In this document: positions 35,638 through 44,630 of the stretch, one piece after another
How positions within the stretch are numbered: the first letter of the stretch is position 1
Layout: every line of letters starts with the position of its first letter
Assembly: GCA_023431185.1 (NCBI GenBank)
Contig: JAEYXS010000048.1
Span: forward strand, 1-64,000
Length of the DNA stretch: 64,000 nucleotides
Source: Verrucomicrobiota bacterium
GTDB taxonomy: Bacteria > Verrucomicrobiota > Verrucomicrobiia > Limisphaerales > JAEYXS01
Direction of reading: 5' to 3'
Program-made: the position numbers and the translations under genes
The notes under the pieces: model-generated
Seen by the model: only the letters and a program-made list of their open reading frames with translations
What the model was told of the DNA's origin: nothing
The model's database searches: none

Positions 35638-37068
35638 ATGAAACGCCGCCACCTCACTCTGCTGTTCCTCAGCCTCTGCGTCTTCATCACCTCCGCCATC
35701 GCCCAAAACGCTACCGCCCCGAAGCGCCTCTTCCGCGCGGGCGCCGCCACCAGCAACATCACGCCCCCGCTCGGCACCTCCATCAATGGCAACATGCGCG
35801 ATGTCACCGCCACCCATGTCCACGATGAACTGCACGCCCGTTGCCTCGCGCTCGATGATGGCACTACCAAGCTCGTGCTGGTCGTCTGCGATAGCTGCAT
35901 GATCCCCCGCGAGGTCTTCGATGCCGCCAAGAAAATAGTGAATGAAGCCACCGGCTTGCCGCTGGAGAACATGATGATGTCCGCCACCCACACCCATTCC
36001 GCCCCCACCAGCGGCAGCGTCTTCCAGAGCAATGCCGACCCCGAATATCAGGTCTTCCTCGCCCGCCGCATCGCCGATGGCATCCGCCGCGCCTTGAACA
36101 ATCTGCAACCCGCCCGCATCGGCTGGGCTTCCGCCGAAGAACCCGATCAGGTCTTCAACCGCCGCTGGTTTGTGAAGAACGAAGCGCTCTACAAGAATCC
36201 CTTCGGCGGCGTGGACAAGGTGAAGATGAACCCGCCGCGCGCCAGCAAGGACCTCATCGAACCCTCCGGCCCCATTGATCCCACCGTCTCCGTCATCTCG
36301 CTCGTCAGCACCAATGGAAAACCCATCGCTCTCTATGCGAATTACTCCCTGCACTATGTCGGCGGCACCGGTGGTGGCCATATCTCGGCAGATTACTACG
36401 GCGCTTTCTGTGAACGCGTGAAGAAACTGGTTACTGCGAACAACCCTTCACCCGATTTCGTCGCCCTCCTCTCCAATGGTGCCAGTGGCAACATCAACAA
36501 CGTGAACTTCCAAGCACCCGCCCCCAAGCGCGCCCCCTATGAACAGATCAATATCGTAGCCGATGAAGTCGCCCAAGCCGCCCTCTCCGCCGTGGAGAAG
36601 ATTCAGTATCAGGACTGGGTGCCGCTGGGCGTGAAACAGACAGAGATCACCTTGGGTGTCCGCCGTCCCAATGCCGATGAAGTCACCCGCGCCAAAGAGA
36701 TCATGTCCCGCGCCCGCAATTTCCCGCGCATGGATACCTTGGAAGAGATCTACGCCCGTGAAACTGTCCAGATGGCTGATTACCCCGCTGAGGTGAAAGC
36801 CATCCTCCAGGCCATGCGCCTCGGCGATCTCGGCATCACCGCCATCCCGTGCGAAGTCTTTGTGGAGATCGGCCTCGAACTGCGCGAAAAGAGCCCCGCC
36901 AAGCAGACCTTCACCGTCTCCCTCGCCAATGGCTACAACGGCTACCTCCCCACCGTGAAACACCACGAACTCGGCGGCTACGAGACCTGGCGCGCCAAAT
37001 CCAGCTACCTCGAACTCCAAGCCGCCCCCAAGATGGTGGACACTCTCCTGCAACTCCTGAAGCCTTAG
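35638..37068 (+). CDS. Secreted neutral/alkaline ceramidase-like protein
   Basis: 476 residues. A signal peptide (1-22, ending SAIAQ) precedes a domain of the neutral/alkaline non-lysosomal ceramidase N-terminal type: RAGAATSNITPPLGTSING at the start, DSCMIPREV, SATHTHSAPTSG with the metal-binding histidines, and LYANYSLHYVGG. Related proteins in Verrucomicrobia and Planctomycetes are often annotated as ceramidase-like with unknown substrate; the eukaryotic C-terminal domain is absent. It stands alone and is convergent with the following minus-strand operon. Confidence 0.82.
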   Translation: MKRRHLTLLFLSLCVFITSAIAQNATAPKRLFRAGAATSNITPPLGTSINGNMRDVTATHVHDELHARCLALDDGTTKLVLVVCDSCMIPREVFDAAKKIVNEATGLPLENMMMSATHTHSAPTSGSVFQSNADPEYQVFLARRIADGIRRALNNLQPARIGWASAEEPDQVFNRRWFVKNEALYKNPFGGVDKVKMNPPRASKDLIEPSGPIDPTVSVISLVSTNGKPIALYANYSLHYVGGTGGGHISADYYGAFCERVKKLVTANNPSPDFVALLSNGASGNINNVNFQAPAPKRAPYEQINIVADEVAQAALSAVEKIQYQDWVPLGVKQTEITLGVRRPNADEVTRAKEIMSRARNFPRMDTLEEIYARETVQMADYPAEVKAILQAMRLGDLGITAIPCEVFVEIGLELREKSPAKQTFTVSLANGYNGYLPTVKHHELGGYETWRAKSSYLELQAAPKMVDTLLQLLKP

Positions 37069-37084
37069 CACCCTCCGTTACGGA

Positions 37085-37585
37085 TTACGCGTCACGGATT
37101 CTTTCAACCGCCTTCACAAACTCCTGCGGATCATCGGGACTCACCACCATCTTCCGCCCTGCACACTGTATCAACACCAGCCGCTTAGTATCCGTCACCC
37201 ACATCCGGTAGCGGCCCATCGACCGGTTCCAGAACCAGCCGCAGAAGGCAAACAAACCGCCATTGCCGAACAGCCGGATGCTCCCTTTGACCACGTCGCC
37301 ACCAATCAATTGGGCTGACTGAAATCCGTCCAGAGATACCGGCGTATCCCAAAACAGCCTGCGAATAAAAAGTCGCCCTTTTTCCAAACGGTAGCCGCGC
37401 ACGGTATAGAGCACAGTCAAAAGCCAGATCAGGATGAGCAACGGAACAAAAAAAGGCGACACATAGGATTTTATCTCCGAATTCGCGATGAATATCGGCA
37501 TACCCAGAACCACCAGCGAAGCAATCAAGGAGATGCCCCATAACCCCGCCGACCACGGCGCTTTGAACTCACTGCGCTGCTTCAT
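37085..37585 (-). CDS. Small membrane protein with PH-like domain
   Basis: 166 residues. Two hydrophobic helices (about 13-33 and 43-62) are followed by a beta-rich soluble part, VRGYRLEKGRLFIRRLFWDT then MVVSPDDPQEFVKAVERI, which fits the bacterial PH-domain (bPH) pattern. The family call is tentative. It overlaps the upstream Arc-like gene by 17 bases and is the third gene of the SPFH operon, so it probably works with the SPFH membrane protein. Confidence 0.6.
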   Translation of the reverse strand: MKQRSEFKAPWSAGLWGISLIASLVVLGMPIFIANSEIKSYVSPFFVPLLILIWLLTVLYTVRGYRLEKGRLFIRRLFWDTPVSLDGFQSAQLIGGDVVKGSIRLFGNGGLFAFCGWFWNRSMGRYRMWVTDTKRLVLIQCAGRKMVVSPDDPQEFVKAVERIRDA

Positions 37586-37784
37586 TCTTATCTCCAGAGG
37601 ATGGCTCCGGCGGCTTCACCGGCTTGGCCGGTCCTCTGCCCTTCCTTCGCTCCCGCACCGCCTGTTGCAGCAGGAACTCGATCTGCCCGTTCACACTGCG
37701 AAACTCCTCCTGTGACCAGCCCTCGAGCTCGTTCCAGAGCTCGGGGTTGATGCGCAGCAAAAAGGATTTTCGCGGTTCGGCCAT
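37569..37784 (-). CDS. Arc-type ribbon-helix-helix DNA-binding protein
   Basis: 71 residues from the ATG at 37784. RKSFLLRINPELWNELEGWS is a ribbon-helix-helix strand and first helix, and RSVNGQIEFLLQQAVRERR the second helix, as in Arc/Mnt and CopG proteins. A Pro/Lys tail follows. It lies between the SPFH gene (63 bases upstream) and the PH-like gene (overlap), and probably regulates this operon; an A/T-rich inverted repeat before the SPFH gene is a possible site. Confidence 0.82.
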   Translation of the reverse strand: MAEPRKSFLLRINPELWNELEGWSQEEFRSVNGQIEFLLQQAVRERRKGRGPAKPVKPPEPSSGDKNEAAQ

Positions 37785-37847
37785 GTTCAAGTCCTCAAAA
37801 CGGGACCGGCTTCGTTAACAGGTTCCGCTTTCGGTTCCAAGGTGTTC

Positions 37848-38762
37848 TTAGTGATACAACGTCCCCGTGTTCACCACCGGCGTCACTTCGGATTCACCGC
37901 ACAACACCACCAGCAGATTGCTCACCATCGCTGCCTTTCGCTCATCGTCAAACTGCACCACATTCTTCGCGCTCAGCTCCTTCAGCGCCATCTCCACCAT
38001 GCTCACCGCGCCATGCACGATCTTCGTCCGTGCCGCGATCACCGCCTCCGCCTGCTGGCGGCGCAGCATCGCCTGCGCAATCTCCGGTGCATACGCCAGG
38101 TGCGTGATGCGCGCTTCTTCCACTTCCACCCCGGCCTTGCTCAACCGCTCCTGCAACTCCGCCTTCATCGCCTGCAAGACCTCCTCGTTGCTGCTCTGCA
38201 AAGTCACCTCGCCATCATCCGACTGGTCATACGCGTAACGGCTGGCGATGTGCCGCACCGCCGATTCGCTCTGCACGCTCACATAGCTCTCGTAATTCTC
38301 CACATCGAAACTGGCCTGCGCCGAATCGTTCACGCGCCACACCACCACTGCCCCGATCTCGATGGGGTTGCCGCGCTTGTCATTCACCTTCAGCTTGTCG
38401 CTGTTGAAATTCCGTGCCCGTAAGGACACCCATTGCTTGGTGTAAAATGGATTCACCCAGAAGAACCCGCTGTCCCGCACCGTCCCCCGGTAATTGCCGA
38501 ACAGCAGCAGCACTCGCGCCCAGTTCGGCTCCTGCGTGAAGAATCCCTTGCACGCGATGGATGCCGCCGTCACCCCCAAGATGGAGAGCAGGATCAAATA
38601 ACCCCAGCTACCGGACCCGTGCTTGCCCGATTCCACACATCCGGCAATGAATAGCACCACACTGCCCACATAGCTCGTGACGACCACGCCCAGCATCCCC
38701 CACCCGCTGGCTGCTTTTAACGGTTTTTCCTGACTCCGGCTGTTTGTATTGACTGCATTCAT
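37848..38762 (-). CDS. SPFH/band 7 domain membrane protein
   Basis: 304 residues. Two hydrophobic segments (about 20-45 and 53-68) anchor an SPFH domain: GTVRDSGFFWVNPFYTKQWV, VWRVNDSAQASFDVENYESYV and RHIASRYAYD, then a helical region ERLSKAGVEVEEARITHLAYAPEIAQAML typical of flotillin/slipin proteins. SPFH proteins form membrane scaffolds. First gene of a three-gene operon with an Arc-type repressor and a PH-like membrane protein, an association that suggests a self-regulated membrane-stress module. Confidence 0.88.
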   Translation of the reverse strand: MNAVNTNSRSQEKPLKAASGWGMLGVVVTSYVGSVVLFIAGCVESGKHGSGSWGYLILLSILGVTAASIACKGFFTQEPNWARVLLLFGNYRGTVRDSGFFWVNPFYTKQWVSLRARNFNSDKLKVNDKRGNPIEIGAVVVWRVNDSAQASFDVENYESYVSVQSESAVRHIASRYAYDQSDDGEVTLQSSNEEVLQAMKAELQERLSKAGVEVEEARITHLAYAPEIAQAMLRRQQAEAVIAARTKIVHGAVSMVEMALKELSAKNVVQFDDERKAAMVSNLLVVLCGESEVTPVVNTGTLYH

Positions 38763-38780
38763 AGGCTTCCTTGTTGTTTA

Positions 38781-38795
38781 ATATCTATATGATAT
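38781..38795 (-). promoter_or_regulatory. A/T-rich inverted repeat upstream of the SPFH gene
   Basis: ATATC-TATAT-GATAT, 19 bases before the SPFH start codon in an A/T-rich stretch; a possible operator for the operon's Arc-type protein. Confidence 0.35.
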
Positions 38796-38889
38796 CACTT
38801 TGAAATCAAAGGAAGTCAAGCAGGAGTGAACGGAAAAAATTAGATTATTCTTAAGCTACTGCTATAAAGAGACTTACACTCAGCCAAGC

Positions 38890-39636
38890 TTACTTGTAAG
38901 GCTGGTGCAAGACCACCGCCGACTTCTTCTTCATCTTCATGTTCAGCAACTCCACCACCACGGAGAAGGCCATGGCGAAATAGATGTAGCCCTTCGGGAA
39001 ATGCTGGCCGAGACCTTCCGCCACCAGCATCACGCCGATGAGGATGAGGAAGCTCAGCGCCAGCATCTTGATGGCTGGATGCCGCTCCACGAAATCGCTG
39101 ATCTGGTTCACGAAAGCCAGCATCACAATCATCGCGATGACCACCGCCGCGATCATCACGCCGATATGCTTCACCATGCCCACCGCCGTGATCACGGAAT
39201 CCAGCGAGAACACGATATCCAGCATCATGATCTGGAAGATGACACTATTGAAGGAAGCCTTGCCCGCCGGATTATGCCCGCCATCCACACCTTCCAGCTT
39301 CTCATGTATCTCATAGGTGCTCTTGCCGATGAGGAAGAGACCGCCCACGAGCAGGATCATATCCTTCCATGTCGGCGCGAACTCACCGCCTGGAAACGCG
39401 AAGGAAAAGATGGGGTCCTTGTCCAGCTTCATCACCCAAGCCAGACTGCACAGCAGCAACACCCGCGTGATCAAGGCCGCTCCCAAGCCGATCTGGCGCG
39501 CCTTCTTCTGCTGGTCCACTGGCAATTTGCCGCTCAGGATGGAGATGAAGATGATATTATCGACACCCAGCACCACTTCCAGCAGCGTCAAAGTCAGCAA
39601 ACTGATCCAAATCTCGGGTTGTGTCAGCCATTCCAT
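38890..39636 (-). CDS. TerC family integral membrane protein
   Basis: 248 residues from the ATG at 39636 (MEWLTQPEIW); the longer frame to 39690 lacks family match. Seven or so helices. LEVVLGVDNIIFISIL and MLDIVFSLDSVITAVGM are the paired TerC motifs with Asp in the membrane, linked to metal (manganese) efflux or exported-protein metallation. I looked upstream for a yybP-ykoY manganese riboswitch and saw none. Confidence 0.9.
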   Translation of the reverse strand: MEWLTQPEIWISLLTLTLLEVVLGVDNIIFISILSGKLPVDQQKKARQIGLGAALITRVLLLCSLAWVMKLDKDPIFSFAFPGGEFAPTWKDMILLVGGLFLIGKSTYEIHEKLEGVDGGHNPAGKASFNSVIFQIMMLDIVFSLDSVITAVGMVKHIGVMIAAVVIAMIVMLAFVNQISDFVERHPAIKMLALSFLILIGVMLVAEGLGQHFPKGYIYFAMAFSVVVELLNMKMKKKSAVVLHQPYK

Positions 39637-39745
39637 AGGTTTTAGAAATTTTCCTGCGCGCCAGCATGGGATTCCAATGGCGTACCGCAAGGAATTCTTC
39701 TTACAAAATTGGCTTCAGAATCGAATCGGCTTATCATTTCCTCGG

Positions 39746-40180
39746 ATGCAGACCTTGCCCCTGCCTTACTTCGCCTACGGGTCCAATATGGACCCGGTGC
39801 AGATGCGTGTCCGTTGTCCGGGAGCCAGAGTGGTCGGCACCGCCACCCTGGCGAATCATCGTTGGATCATTAATTCCGCCGGTTACGCCACGGTCATCCC
39901 CTCACCCGGCCAAATCGTGTATGGCGTCCTCTGGGAACTCACTCCGGAACATCTCGCCGCCTTGGATGAATATGAAGGTCTTCAGGAGGATATTTATTGG
40001 CGCACCGAAATCACCGTGGATTCCCTGACTGAACTGAAGCCGGTCCGCGCCATCATCTACTTCGCCCGTTCGGAGATACCCGGCCAGCCCGTGCCCGATT
40101 ACACGGAACACATCATCCGCACCGCCAAGGAATTTGTGTTCCCGGACAGCTATGTCCGGGAACTGGCACAGTGGGAATGA
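39746..40180 (+). CDS. Gamma-glutamylcyclotransferase-like protein (GGCT/AIG2 family)
   Basis: 144 residues from the ATG at 39746. YFAYGSNMD is the substrate-binding YGSN motif, and the catalytic Glu is in LDEYEGLQED. The fold cyclises gamma-glutamyl amino compounds to 5-oxoproline. The same frame is open far upstream only because it runs antisense to terC. It ends 19 bases from the convergent ankyrin gene; an 11-bp perfect hairpin covers its last codons (40138-40163). Confidence 0.88.
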   Translation: MQTLPLPYFAYGSNMDPVQMRVRCPGARVVGTATLANHRWIINSAGYATVIPSPGQIVYGVLWELTPEHLAALDEYEGLQEDIYWRTEITVDSLTELKPVRAIIYFARSEIPGQPVPDYTEHIIRTAKEFVFPDSYVRELAQWE

Positions 40181-40199
40181 GCCTCCGAGATCACCCTGC

Positions 40200-40676
40200 T
40201 TAACTCAGCAATCTCACAGTGTCCGCCTGCTTCATCAGCTCAGCCACCTCACGTGGGGTGCGGCCATCCTTGTCCGGGATGCTTTTATCCGCTCCCTTGG
40301 CCAGCAAGAGCTTGGTCAGCCCGACGTGCCCCTCACGCGCCGCCCAGCGTAACGGCGTCGCCCCTTCCGTGCCGATGGCATTGATGTCCGCCCCCCGATC
40401 GAGCAACAGCGCCACCAGGTCCACCCGCCCTTCCCGCGCGGCATTGTGGATGGGCATATCCGCGAAAAGGTTCACTGCTTTGAGATCTGCTCCCAGGTCC
40501 AGCAATAGCACCGCGATCTCCGCACTGCCGCTCTCCGCCGCGTAGTGCAAAGGAGTGCAACCCCACTTGTCCGTGGCGTTCACGTCAGGCGCAGGTCGCC
40601 ACCACTTCTTTTCCAGCAGCTCGCGCACCGAGGTGATGTCCCCTTCGCGCGCTGCTTCATGTAACGTCTTGCCCAT
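40200..40676 (-). CDS. Ankyrin-repeat protein
   Basis: 158 residues made almost wholly of ankyrin repeats: LHEAAREGDITSVRELLEK, CTPLHYAAESGSAEIAVLLL, MPIHNAAREGRVDLVALLLD and TPLRWAAREGHVGLTKLLLA, with a final half repeat. No signal peptide. Ankyrin stacks bind proteins; the partner is unknown. Confidence 0.92.
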   Translation of the reverse strand: MGKTLHEAAREGDITSVRELLEKKWWRPAPDVNATDKWGCTPLHYAAESGSAEIAVLLLDLGADLKAVNLFADMPIHNAAREGRVDLVALLLDRGADINAIGTEGATPLRWAAREGHVGLTKLLLAKGADKSIPDKDGRTPREVAELMKQADTVRLLS

Positions 40677-40785
40677 GTGGAGTAGTTCTACTTCGCCCGG
40701 CCATGCTGATAAAAAGCCCCTACTGCATCAATGAAACTTTATCGGCCTACCATTCGTATTTTCACCTGTAGCCAATCATTTCCTC

Positions 40786-40812
40786 TTCTGTGTATTCCGC
40801 GTATTCTGTGGT
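40786..40812. repeat. 27-bp dispersed repeat, copy 2
   Basis: Matches 26286-26312 at 26 of 27 positions, in the 174-bp gap between the ankyrin and ClC genes. A second, shorter echo (CCTCCGTGGTTCC) follows. Confidence 0.8.
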
Positions 40813-40850
40813 TTGCTCTCCCCAGGTCCTCCGTGGTTCCATCAACCACT

Positions 40851-42683
40851 TCAAGCTAGACCGCTGCTGCTGCCTGGTGAGATCGCCTCGGAGAGACGGC
40901 CCAAGGCTTCTGCCCTCGGCACCGCTCCGATCAGCTTCTTCTCGCTCAGATTATTCACCACCGGCACATTCCGCTGCTCACTCGCCAGCAGGATGGGTAG
41001 CGCCTCCGGCAGCTTCTGGCTCGGCGTGAGGCACCGGGGCGAAGGTCGCATGACATCATACGCGATGATGAGTGAAAGCTCGGGGCCACCACCCAAATAC
41101 TCCTTCAAATCCTGCAAAGCCACCATGCCCACCAGGCACCCCTCCGCGTTCACCACCGGCAGAAAATTATAAGCACTGGTGAGAAAACGCTCCGCAATCT
41201 CCGGCATCGGCGCGTTCTCGCGGATGGGTGGCACCGGTGCATGCATCAGATCGCCCACCGTCAGGTCGGTCGCCATGCCCGCTTTGGAGCTTTCCCGTGC
41301 CACTTCCAGTTCGCGCAAGCGCAGCGACTCCGCATACACCGAATCTGGATGCAACCGCTTGGCCACCAGCGAAGCCACGGCGCACCCCAGCATCAAAGGC
41401 GGCATGAGCGAGTAATTCAGCGAGATCTCGAAGACCAAGATCATCGCCAGCAAGGGCGAGTGCAACGTCGCCGCCAGCACACTCGCCATACCCACCAGCG
41501 CAAACGCGCCCGTGGGCAGCACCAGTCCAAAACCCAGCGCATGCAGCGCCATGCCGAAAAGGCTGCCCAGCGCCGCCCCGAGCAACAGCGTCGGCGTCAT
41601 CAAACCGCCGATGGTGCCCGCACCGACAGCGATGGCTGTGGCGATGAGTTTCGCGAAGAGCAGCAGCAGCACCGCTTCCCAAACCATGTTTCCTTGCAAG
41701 ATGCGGTTTGCCGCCCCGTAACCGTTGCCCCAGATGAGCGGATAACCCGCGGCGATCAACCCGATCAGCGCACCACCCAAGGCCAGCTTGGCGTAGATGG
41801 GCCATTCCAACTTCTGAAACCGCTGTCGGCTGAGCGCGATTATTTTGAGGAACGCGGCCCCCAGACAGCCTGCGACCACACTCAACACCAGGAACCACGG
41901 CAATTGCGAAAGCTGGGTAAAATCGAACCGCGGCACCTCATACCACGGCTCGATGCCGAAGAATGTCCGCGAAACCATCGTTGCCACCACGGAGGCGAAG
42001 ATGAGCGGACCGAACAGGTGCATGGAGAATGAACCCACCACGATCAGCGCGGCGAACACCGCCCCGGCGATCGGCGCATTATACGCCGCCGACAAACCCG
42101 CCGCCGCACCGCAGCCCACCAGCAAGCGCAGACGATAAGGTTCCCACATGGCCGCCTGGCCAAAACGCGAAGCCAATGTGGCCGTCAGTTGTGTGATCGC
42201 ACCCTCGCGCCCGATGGATGCGCCAGTGCCGATGCTGATGAGGGAGGAAACGGATTTGATCAGTGTCGGTCGCAAGCGCAACCGGCCATCGCCCGCCCCG
42301 ACCGCCTCCAGCAGATTCGTGGAACCGGCAATCTTGCCCCACAGGTGCAATCCCCAATGCAAAACCAAGCCCGCCGCCAACGCGCCGGCTGCGGGGATGA
42401 GAAACCGGACCCACGGGTTCAGCAACTCGGCGATCTCCACCAAATCATCACCATGCCCGAGGGTGAAACGCTTCACCTGTTTCACAAGCGCTTCGATGCA
42501 GAGGTAGAAGACGAGATTAACCAGACCACCGAGGACACCGACACAGCCGGCGAGGATGAGATGGATGGTTTCCTCGCTCAGGCGCACGCGCTGGCGCACC
42601 CGCAAGGCACGCAGCCAGTTGGCCCGCAACCACTGCCTGGCCTCCCGCAGCGTCTGCTCCACCCGCCCTATCAACGCCTTCAC
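40851..42683 (-). CDS. ClC-type chloride channel/transporter with C-terminal CBS domains
   Basis: 610 residues, starting with GTG at 42683. About ten to twelve membrane helices with the ClC selectivity motifs: GTGASIGREGAIT (the Glu is the gating residue in the family; the usual Pro is Ala here) and GAGTIGGLMTPTLLLGAALG. The last 140 residues form a CBS pair (VGDLMHAPVPPI..., YDVMRPSPRCL...), which in relatives senses adenine nucleotides. It moves chloride, perhaps in exchange for protons; the gating Glu suggests a transporter rather than a pure channel, which is inference. Confidence 0.92.
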   Translation of the reverse strand: MKALIGRVEQTLREARQWLRANWLRALRVRQRVRLSEETIHLILAGCVGVLGGLVNLVFYLCIEALVKQVKRFTLGHGDDLVEIAELLNPWVRFLIPAAGALAAGLVLHWGLHLWGKIAGSTNLLEAVGAGDGRLRLRPTLIKSVSSLISIGTGASIGREGAITQLTATLASRFGQAAMWEPYRLRLLVGCGAAAGLSAAYNAPIAGAVFAALIVVGSFSMHLFGPLIFASVVATMVSRTFFGIEPWYEVPRFDFTQLSQLPWFLVLSVVAGCLGAAFLKIIALSRQRFQKLEWPIYAKLALGGALIGLIAAGYPLIWGNGYGAANRILQGNMVWEAVLLLLFAKLIATAIAVGAGTIGGLMTPTLLLGAALGSLFGMALHALGFGLVLPTGAFALVGMASVLAATLHSPLLAMILVFEISLNYSLMPPLMLGCAVASLVAKRLHPDSVYAESLRLRELEVARESSKAGMATDLTVGDLMHAPVPPIRENAPMPEIAERFLTSAYNFLPVVNAEGCLVGMVALQDLKEYLGGGPELSLIIAYDVMRPSPRCLTPSQKLPEALPILLASEQRNVPVVNNLSEKKLIGAVPRAEALGRLSEAISPGSSSGLA

Positions 42684-42740
42684 ACGGGCAAGCTAAACCA
42701 ACTTGCCCGGCCTGACGAGCGTGAATGTGGTTGCCGCAGC

Positions 42741-43622
42741 CTAGGGTTTCAACTGTTTCGCGAAGTAAGCCAGCGTCGCCGCCTCCGCCTTCTCCGCGTC
42801 CGCCCCTTTGAACCCATGTCCGGCACCTTCAAGCGTCAGCAACTCGACTGGGACACCACAGGCCTTGAGCCGGTCACGCATCCAGATCGCCTGTTCATAC
42901 GCCACATACTTGTCCTCGGTGCCGTGGATGATGAGTGTCGGCGCGGAACGCGGATTCACCCAATTCAATGGGCTGGCCAGGATGTGCTTGAAGCGTTCCT
43001 GCTCCAGATTGCCACCAAACCACAAGGGCAACACCTCATGTGCATCCACACTCTTGCCGTAAGACTGTGTGAAATCGCTCGGGCCATAGACATTCACCAC
43101 GCACATCACCGCACTGGAGAAACCGGGATTCCCCTCGCCCTCAAACTCCGGCACCCCCGCCGTCACCCCGAGAAACTGCACGAGATGCCCACCGGCCGAA
43201 CCACCCGTCACCCCGATGCGCGCAGGGTCCACCTGATACTTGGCCGCATTTGCACGCAGCCAGCGCACCGCCGCCTTCGTATCATGCACTGCCGCGGGAA
43301 ACTGATTCGTCGGCGCCAGACGATAACTGATCGTCGCCGCCACATAGCCATTCACTGCGAGCTTCAGGATCAGCTTGTTATAGCTCTCGCGGCTGCCCGC
43401 CCGAAAGCCTCCACCATGGATGCAGATCACTGCCGGACGCGGACTCGTGACATTCTTAGGCCGCGCCAGATTCAACATCACCGGCACCCCATTCGGCCGG
43501 GTGTATTCGATATCGCGCTCAAAGACGACGTTATCGGGAACCAGCAAGTCCGCCGCGTGCGTTTTAGGCGAGAACGCACCAAGCAAGCAGACAAAGGCCA
43601 AGGCTAGGACTGGGAATTTCAT
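42741..43622 (-). CDS. Secreted alpha/beta-hydrolase (BD-FAE-like esterase)
   Basis: 293 residues. A signal peptide (1-23, ending KTHAAD) precedes a lipase/esterase domain: ICIHGGGFRAGSRE (oxyanion loop), TGGSAGGHL with nucleophile Ser, HGTEDKYVAYEQ with catalytic Asp and GAGHGF with catalytic His. It is of the bacterial feruloyl/acetyl-xylan-esterase-like group and likely removes acyl groups from polysaccharides outside the cytosol. It lies 57 bases upstream of the ClC gene on the same strand. Confidence 0.88.
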   Translation of the reverse strand: MKFPVLALAFVCLLGAFSPKTHAADLLVPDNVVFERDIEYTRPNGVPVMLNLARPKNVTSPRPAVICIHGGGFRAGSRESYNKLILKLAVNGYVAATISYRLAPTNQFPAAVHDTKAAVRWLRANAAKYQVDPARIGVTGGSAGGHLVQFLGVTAGVPEFEGEGNPGFSSAVMCVVNVYGPSDFTQSYGKSVDAHEVLPLWFGGNLEQERFKHILASPLNWVNPRSAPTLIIHGTEDKYVAYEQAIWMRDRLKACGVPVELLTLEGAGHGFKGADAEKAEAATLAYFAKQLKP

Positions 43623-43694
43623 GAGCGGGAGTGTTTGCAGAAACAGAAAGCTTGTCGCGCAAATAAACTCATCTGAATTAAGCCACCGAAAAAT

Positions 43695-44195
43695 TCATTC
43701 GCTGAGACCCTCATTCTTTCGCCTCCGTTTATTGCCCTCAAACACTGTCCCATCAGTGTAGGCCAAATGCCCATGAACTTTGCAGCGGAGAAACACTCCA
43801 TCGGGCTCATCGCCTTTCAAGCCCGTTGATACAATCTCATAATCGGCATCAGACAGACTGAACTCACTCCACCCATGGCTCCCACGACTTCGGAAGGCAT
43901 CGTGTTTTGAAGGGCAGATCAGCGCTATCGGCGGGATGTCATTGGTCAGCATGACCACATTGGTTGGAAAGTAGCCGCCGTTGTCATATGACCACATCTT
44001 CCCGGCATAGCAAGCCGATATCAGACTGTTGCCACATTTGTAAGAATCAGCTTTTTGCTCAGTCATTCGTAACCGGCCCGCCAAGCAAATGGCGAAAAGA
44101 AATGTGCCCATGATCCCCACCAAGATGAACCCGCAAGTTGTTCTCGATATCCTCAAGGGGAGACTCTCTTTGTTCGCAGCTTCAACTCCTGCCAA
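43695..44195 (-). CDS. Hypothetical membrane-anchored protein, pseudopilin-like tail
   Basis: 166 residues. One hydrophobic helix near residues 20-41, then a soluble part with LICPSKHDAF, DADYEIVSTG and CKVHGHLAYTDGTVFEG. The Cys-His-Gly-Asp-Gly layout resembles the secreted type II secretion-like proteins common in Verrucomicrobia and Planctomycetes, but the N-terminal prepilin motif is not clear. The start at 44195 overlaps the upstream gene by 43 bases; a later start at 44111 would remove the overlap but cut into the helix. Confidence 0.6.
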   Translation of the reverse strand: MAGVEAANKESLPLRISRTTCGFILVGIMGTFLFAICLAGRLRMTEQKADSYKCGNSLISACYAGKMWSYDNGGYFPTNVVMLTNDIPPIALICPSKHDAFRSRGSHGWSEFSLSDADYEIVSTGLKGDEPDGVFLRCKVHGHLAYTDGTVFEGNKRRRKNEGLSE

Positions 44196-44629
44196 ACCGC
44201 AAAAACTACCAACCCTACCATAAAAACAACATTAGCCACCCAACGAAGCGTATCAGGCGCAGGGGGTGGATGCGCGATGGACTTGAGAAAAGCTTCCGCC
44301 GCCAGCCATTGAAAAATAGCGGCCAGACAGAATCCTGGAATGGCGAGCAATACACTCGGCCAGCCGCAACCTTCCCGGGGCAAACTGCGAAACAAGGCCC
44401 ACGGAAAAATTATCGCCGCCCAAGGCACCAGATCCGGCACGGGCGCAAGGGCCAAAGACAATTTCAGCGCCCCGGAGAATCCTTCCGCCACCGCGCCATC
44501 CCGATACTCTGACCAAAAATAAAGCGGCATTTGCGAGTACGCCCATGCCGCATTGATAAACAACCACGCCCCCACCAAAGCCACTATGAGATTCTGCACC
44601 CAAGCGCTTTTGGAGGTCGGGAAGCTCAT
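44153..44629 (-). CDS. Hypothetical membrane protein, about four helices
   Basis: 158 residues from the ATG at 44629 (MSFPTSKSAWVQNL), one base beyond the stop of the upstream esterase. Hydrophobic segments lie at about 13-30, 58-82, 93-115 and 129-149. I recognise no family. Its end overlaps the next minus-strand gene, suggesting coupled translation of these small genes. Confidence 0.6.
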   Translation of the reverse strand: MSFPTSKSAWVQNLIVALVGAWLFINAAWAYSQMPLYFWSEYRDGAVAEGFSGALKLSLALAPVPDLVPWAAIIFPWALFRSLPREGCGWPSVLLAIPGFCLAAIFQWLAAEAFLKSIAHPPPAPDTLRWVANVVFMVGLVVFAVWQELKLRTKRVSP

Positions 44630-44630
44630 G

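Noticed and set aside
35541..35828. Frame beginning MLDVRCFPP
   Set aside because: Translation of the dispersed GATGTTCG repeat running into another frame of the ceramidase-like gene.
39637..39745. yybP-ykoY manganese riboswitch before terC
   Set aside because: The conserved helices and loop sequences of that riboswitch are not present.
42189..43607. Plus-strand frame of 472 codons across the ClC and hydrolase genes
   Set aside because: Shadow crossing two well-supported minus-strand genes; no motifs.
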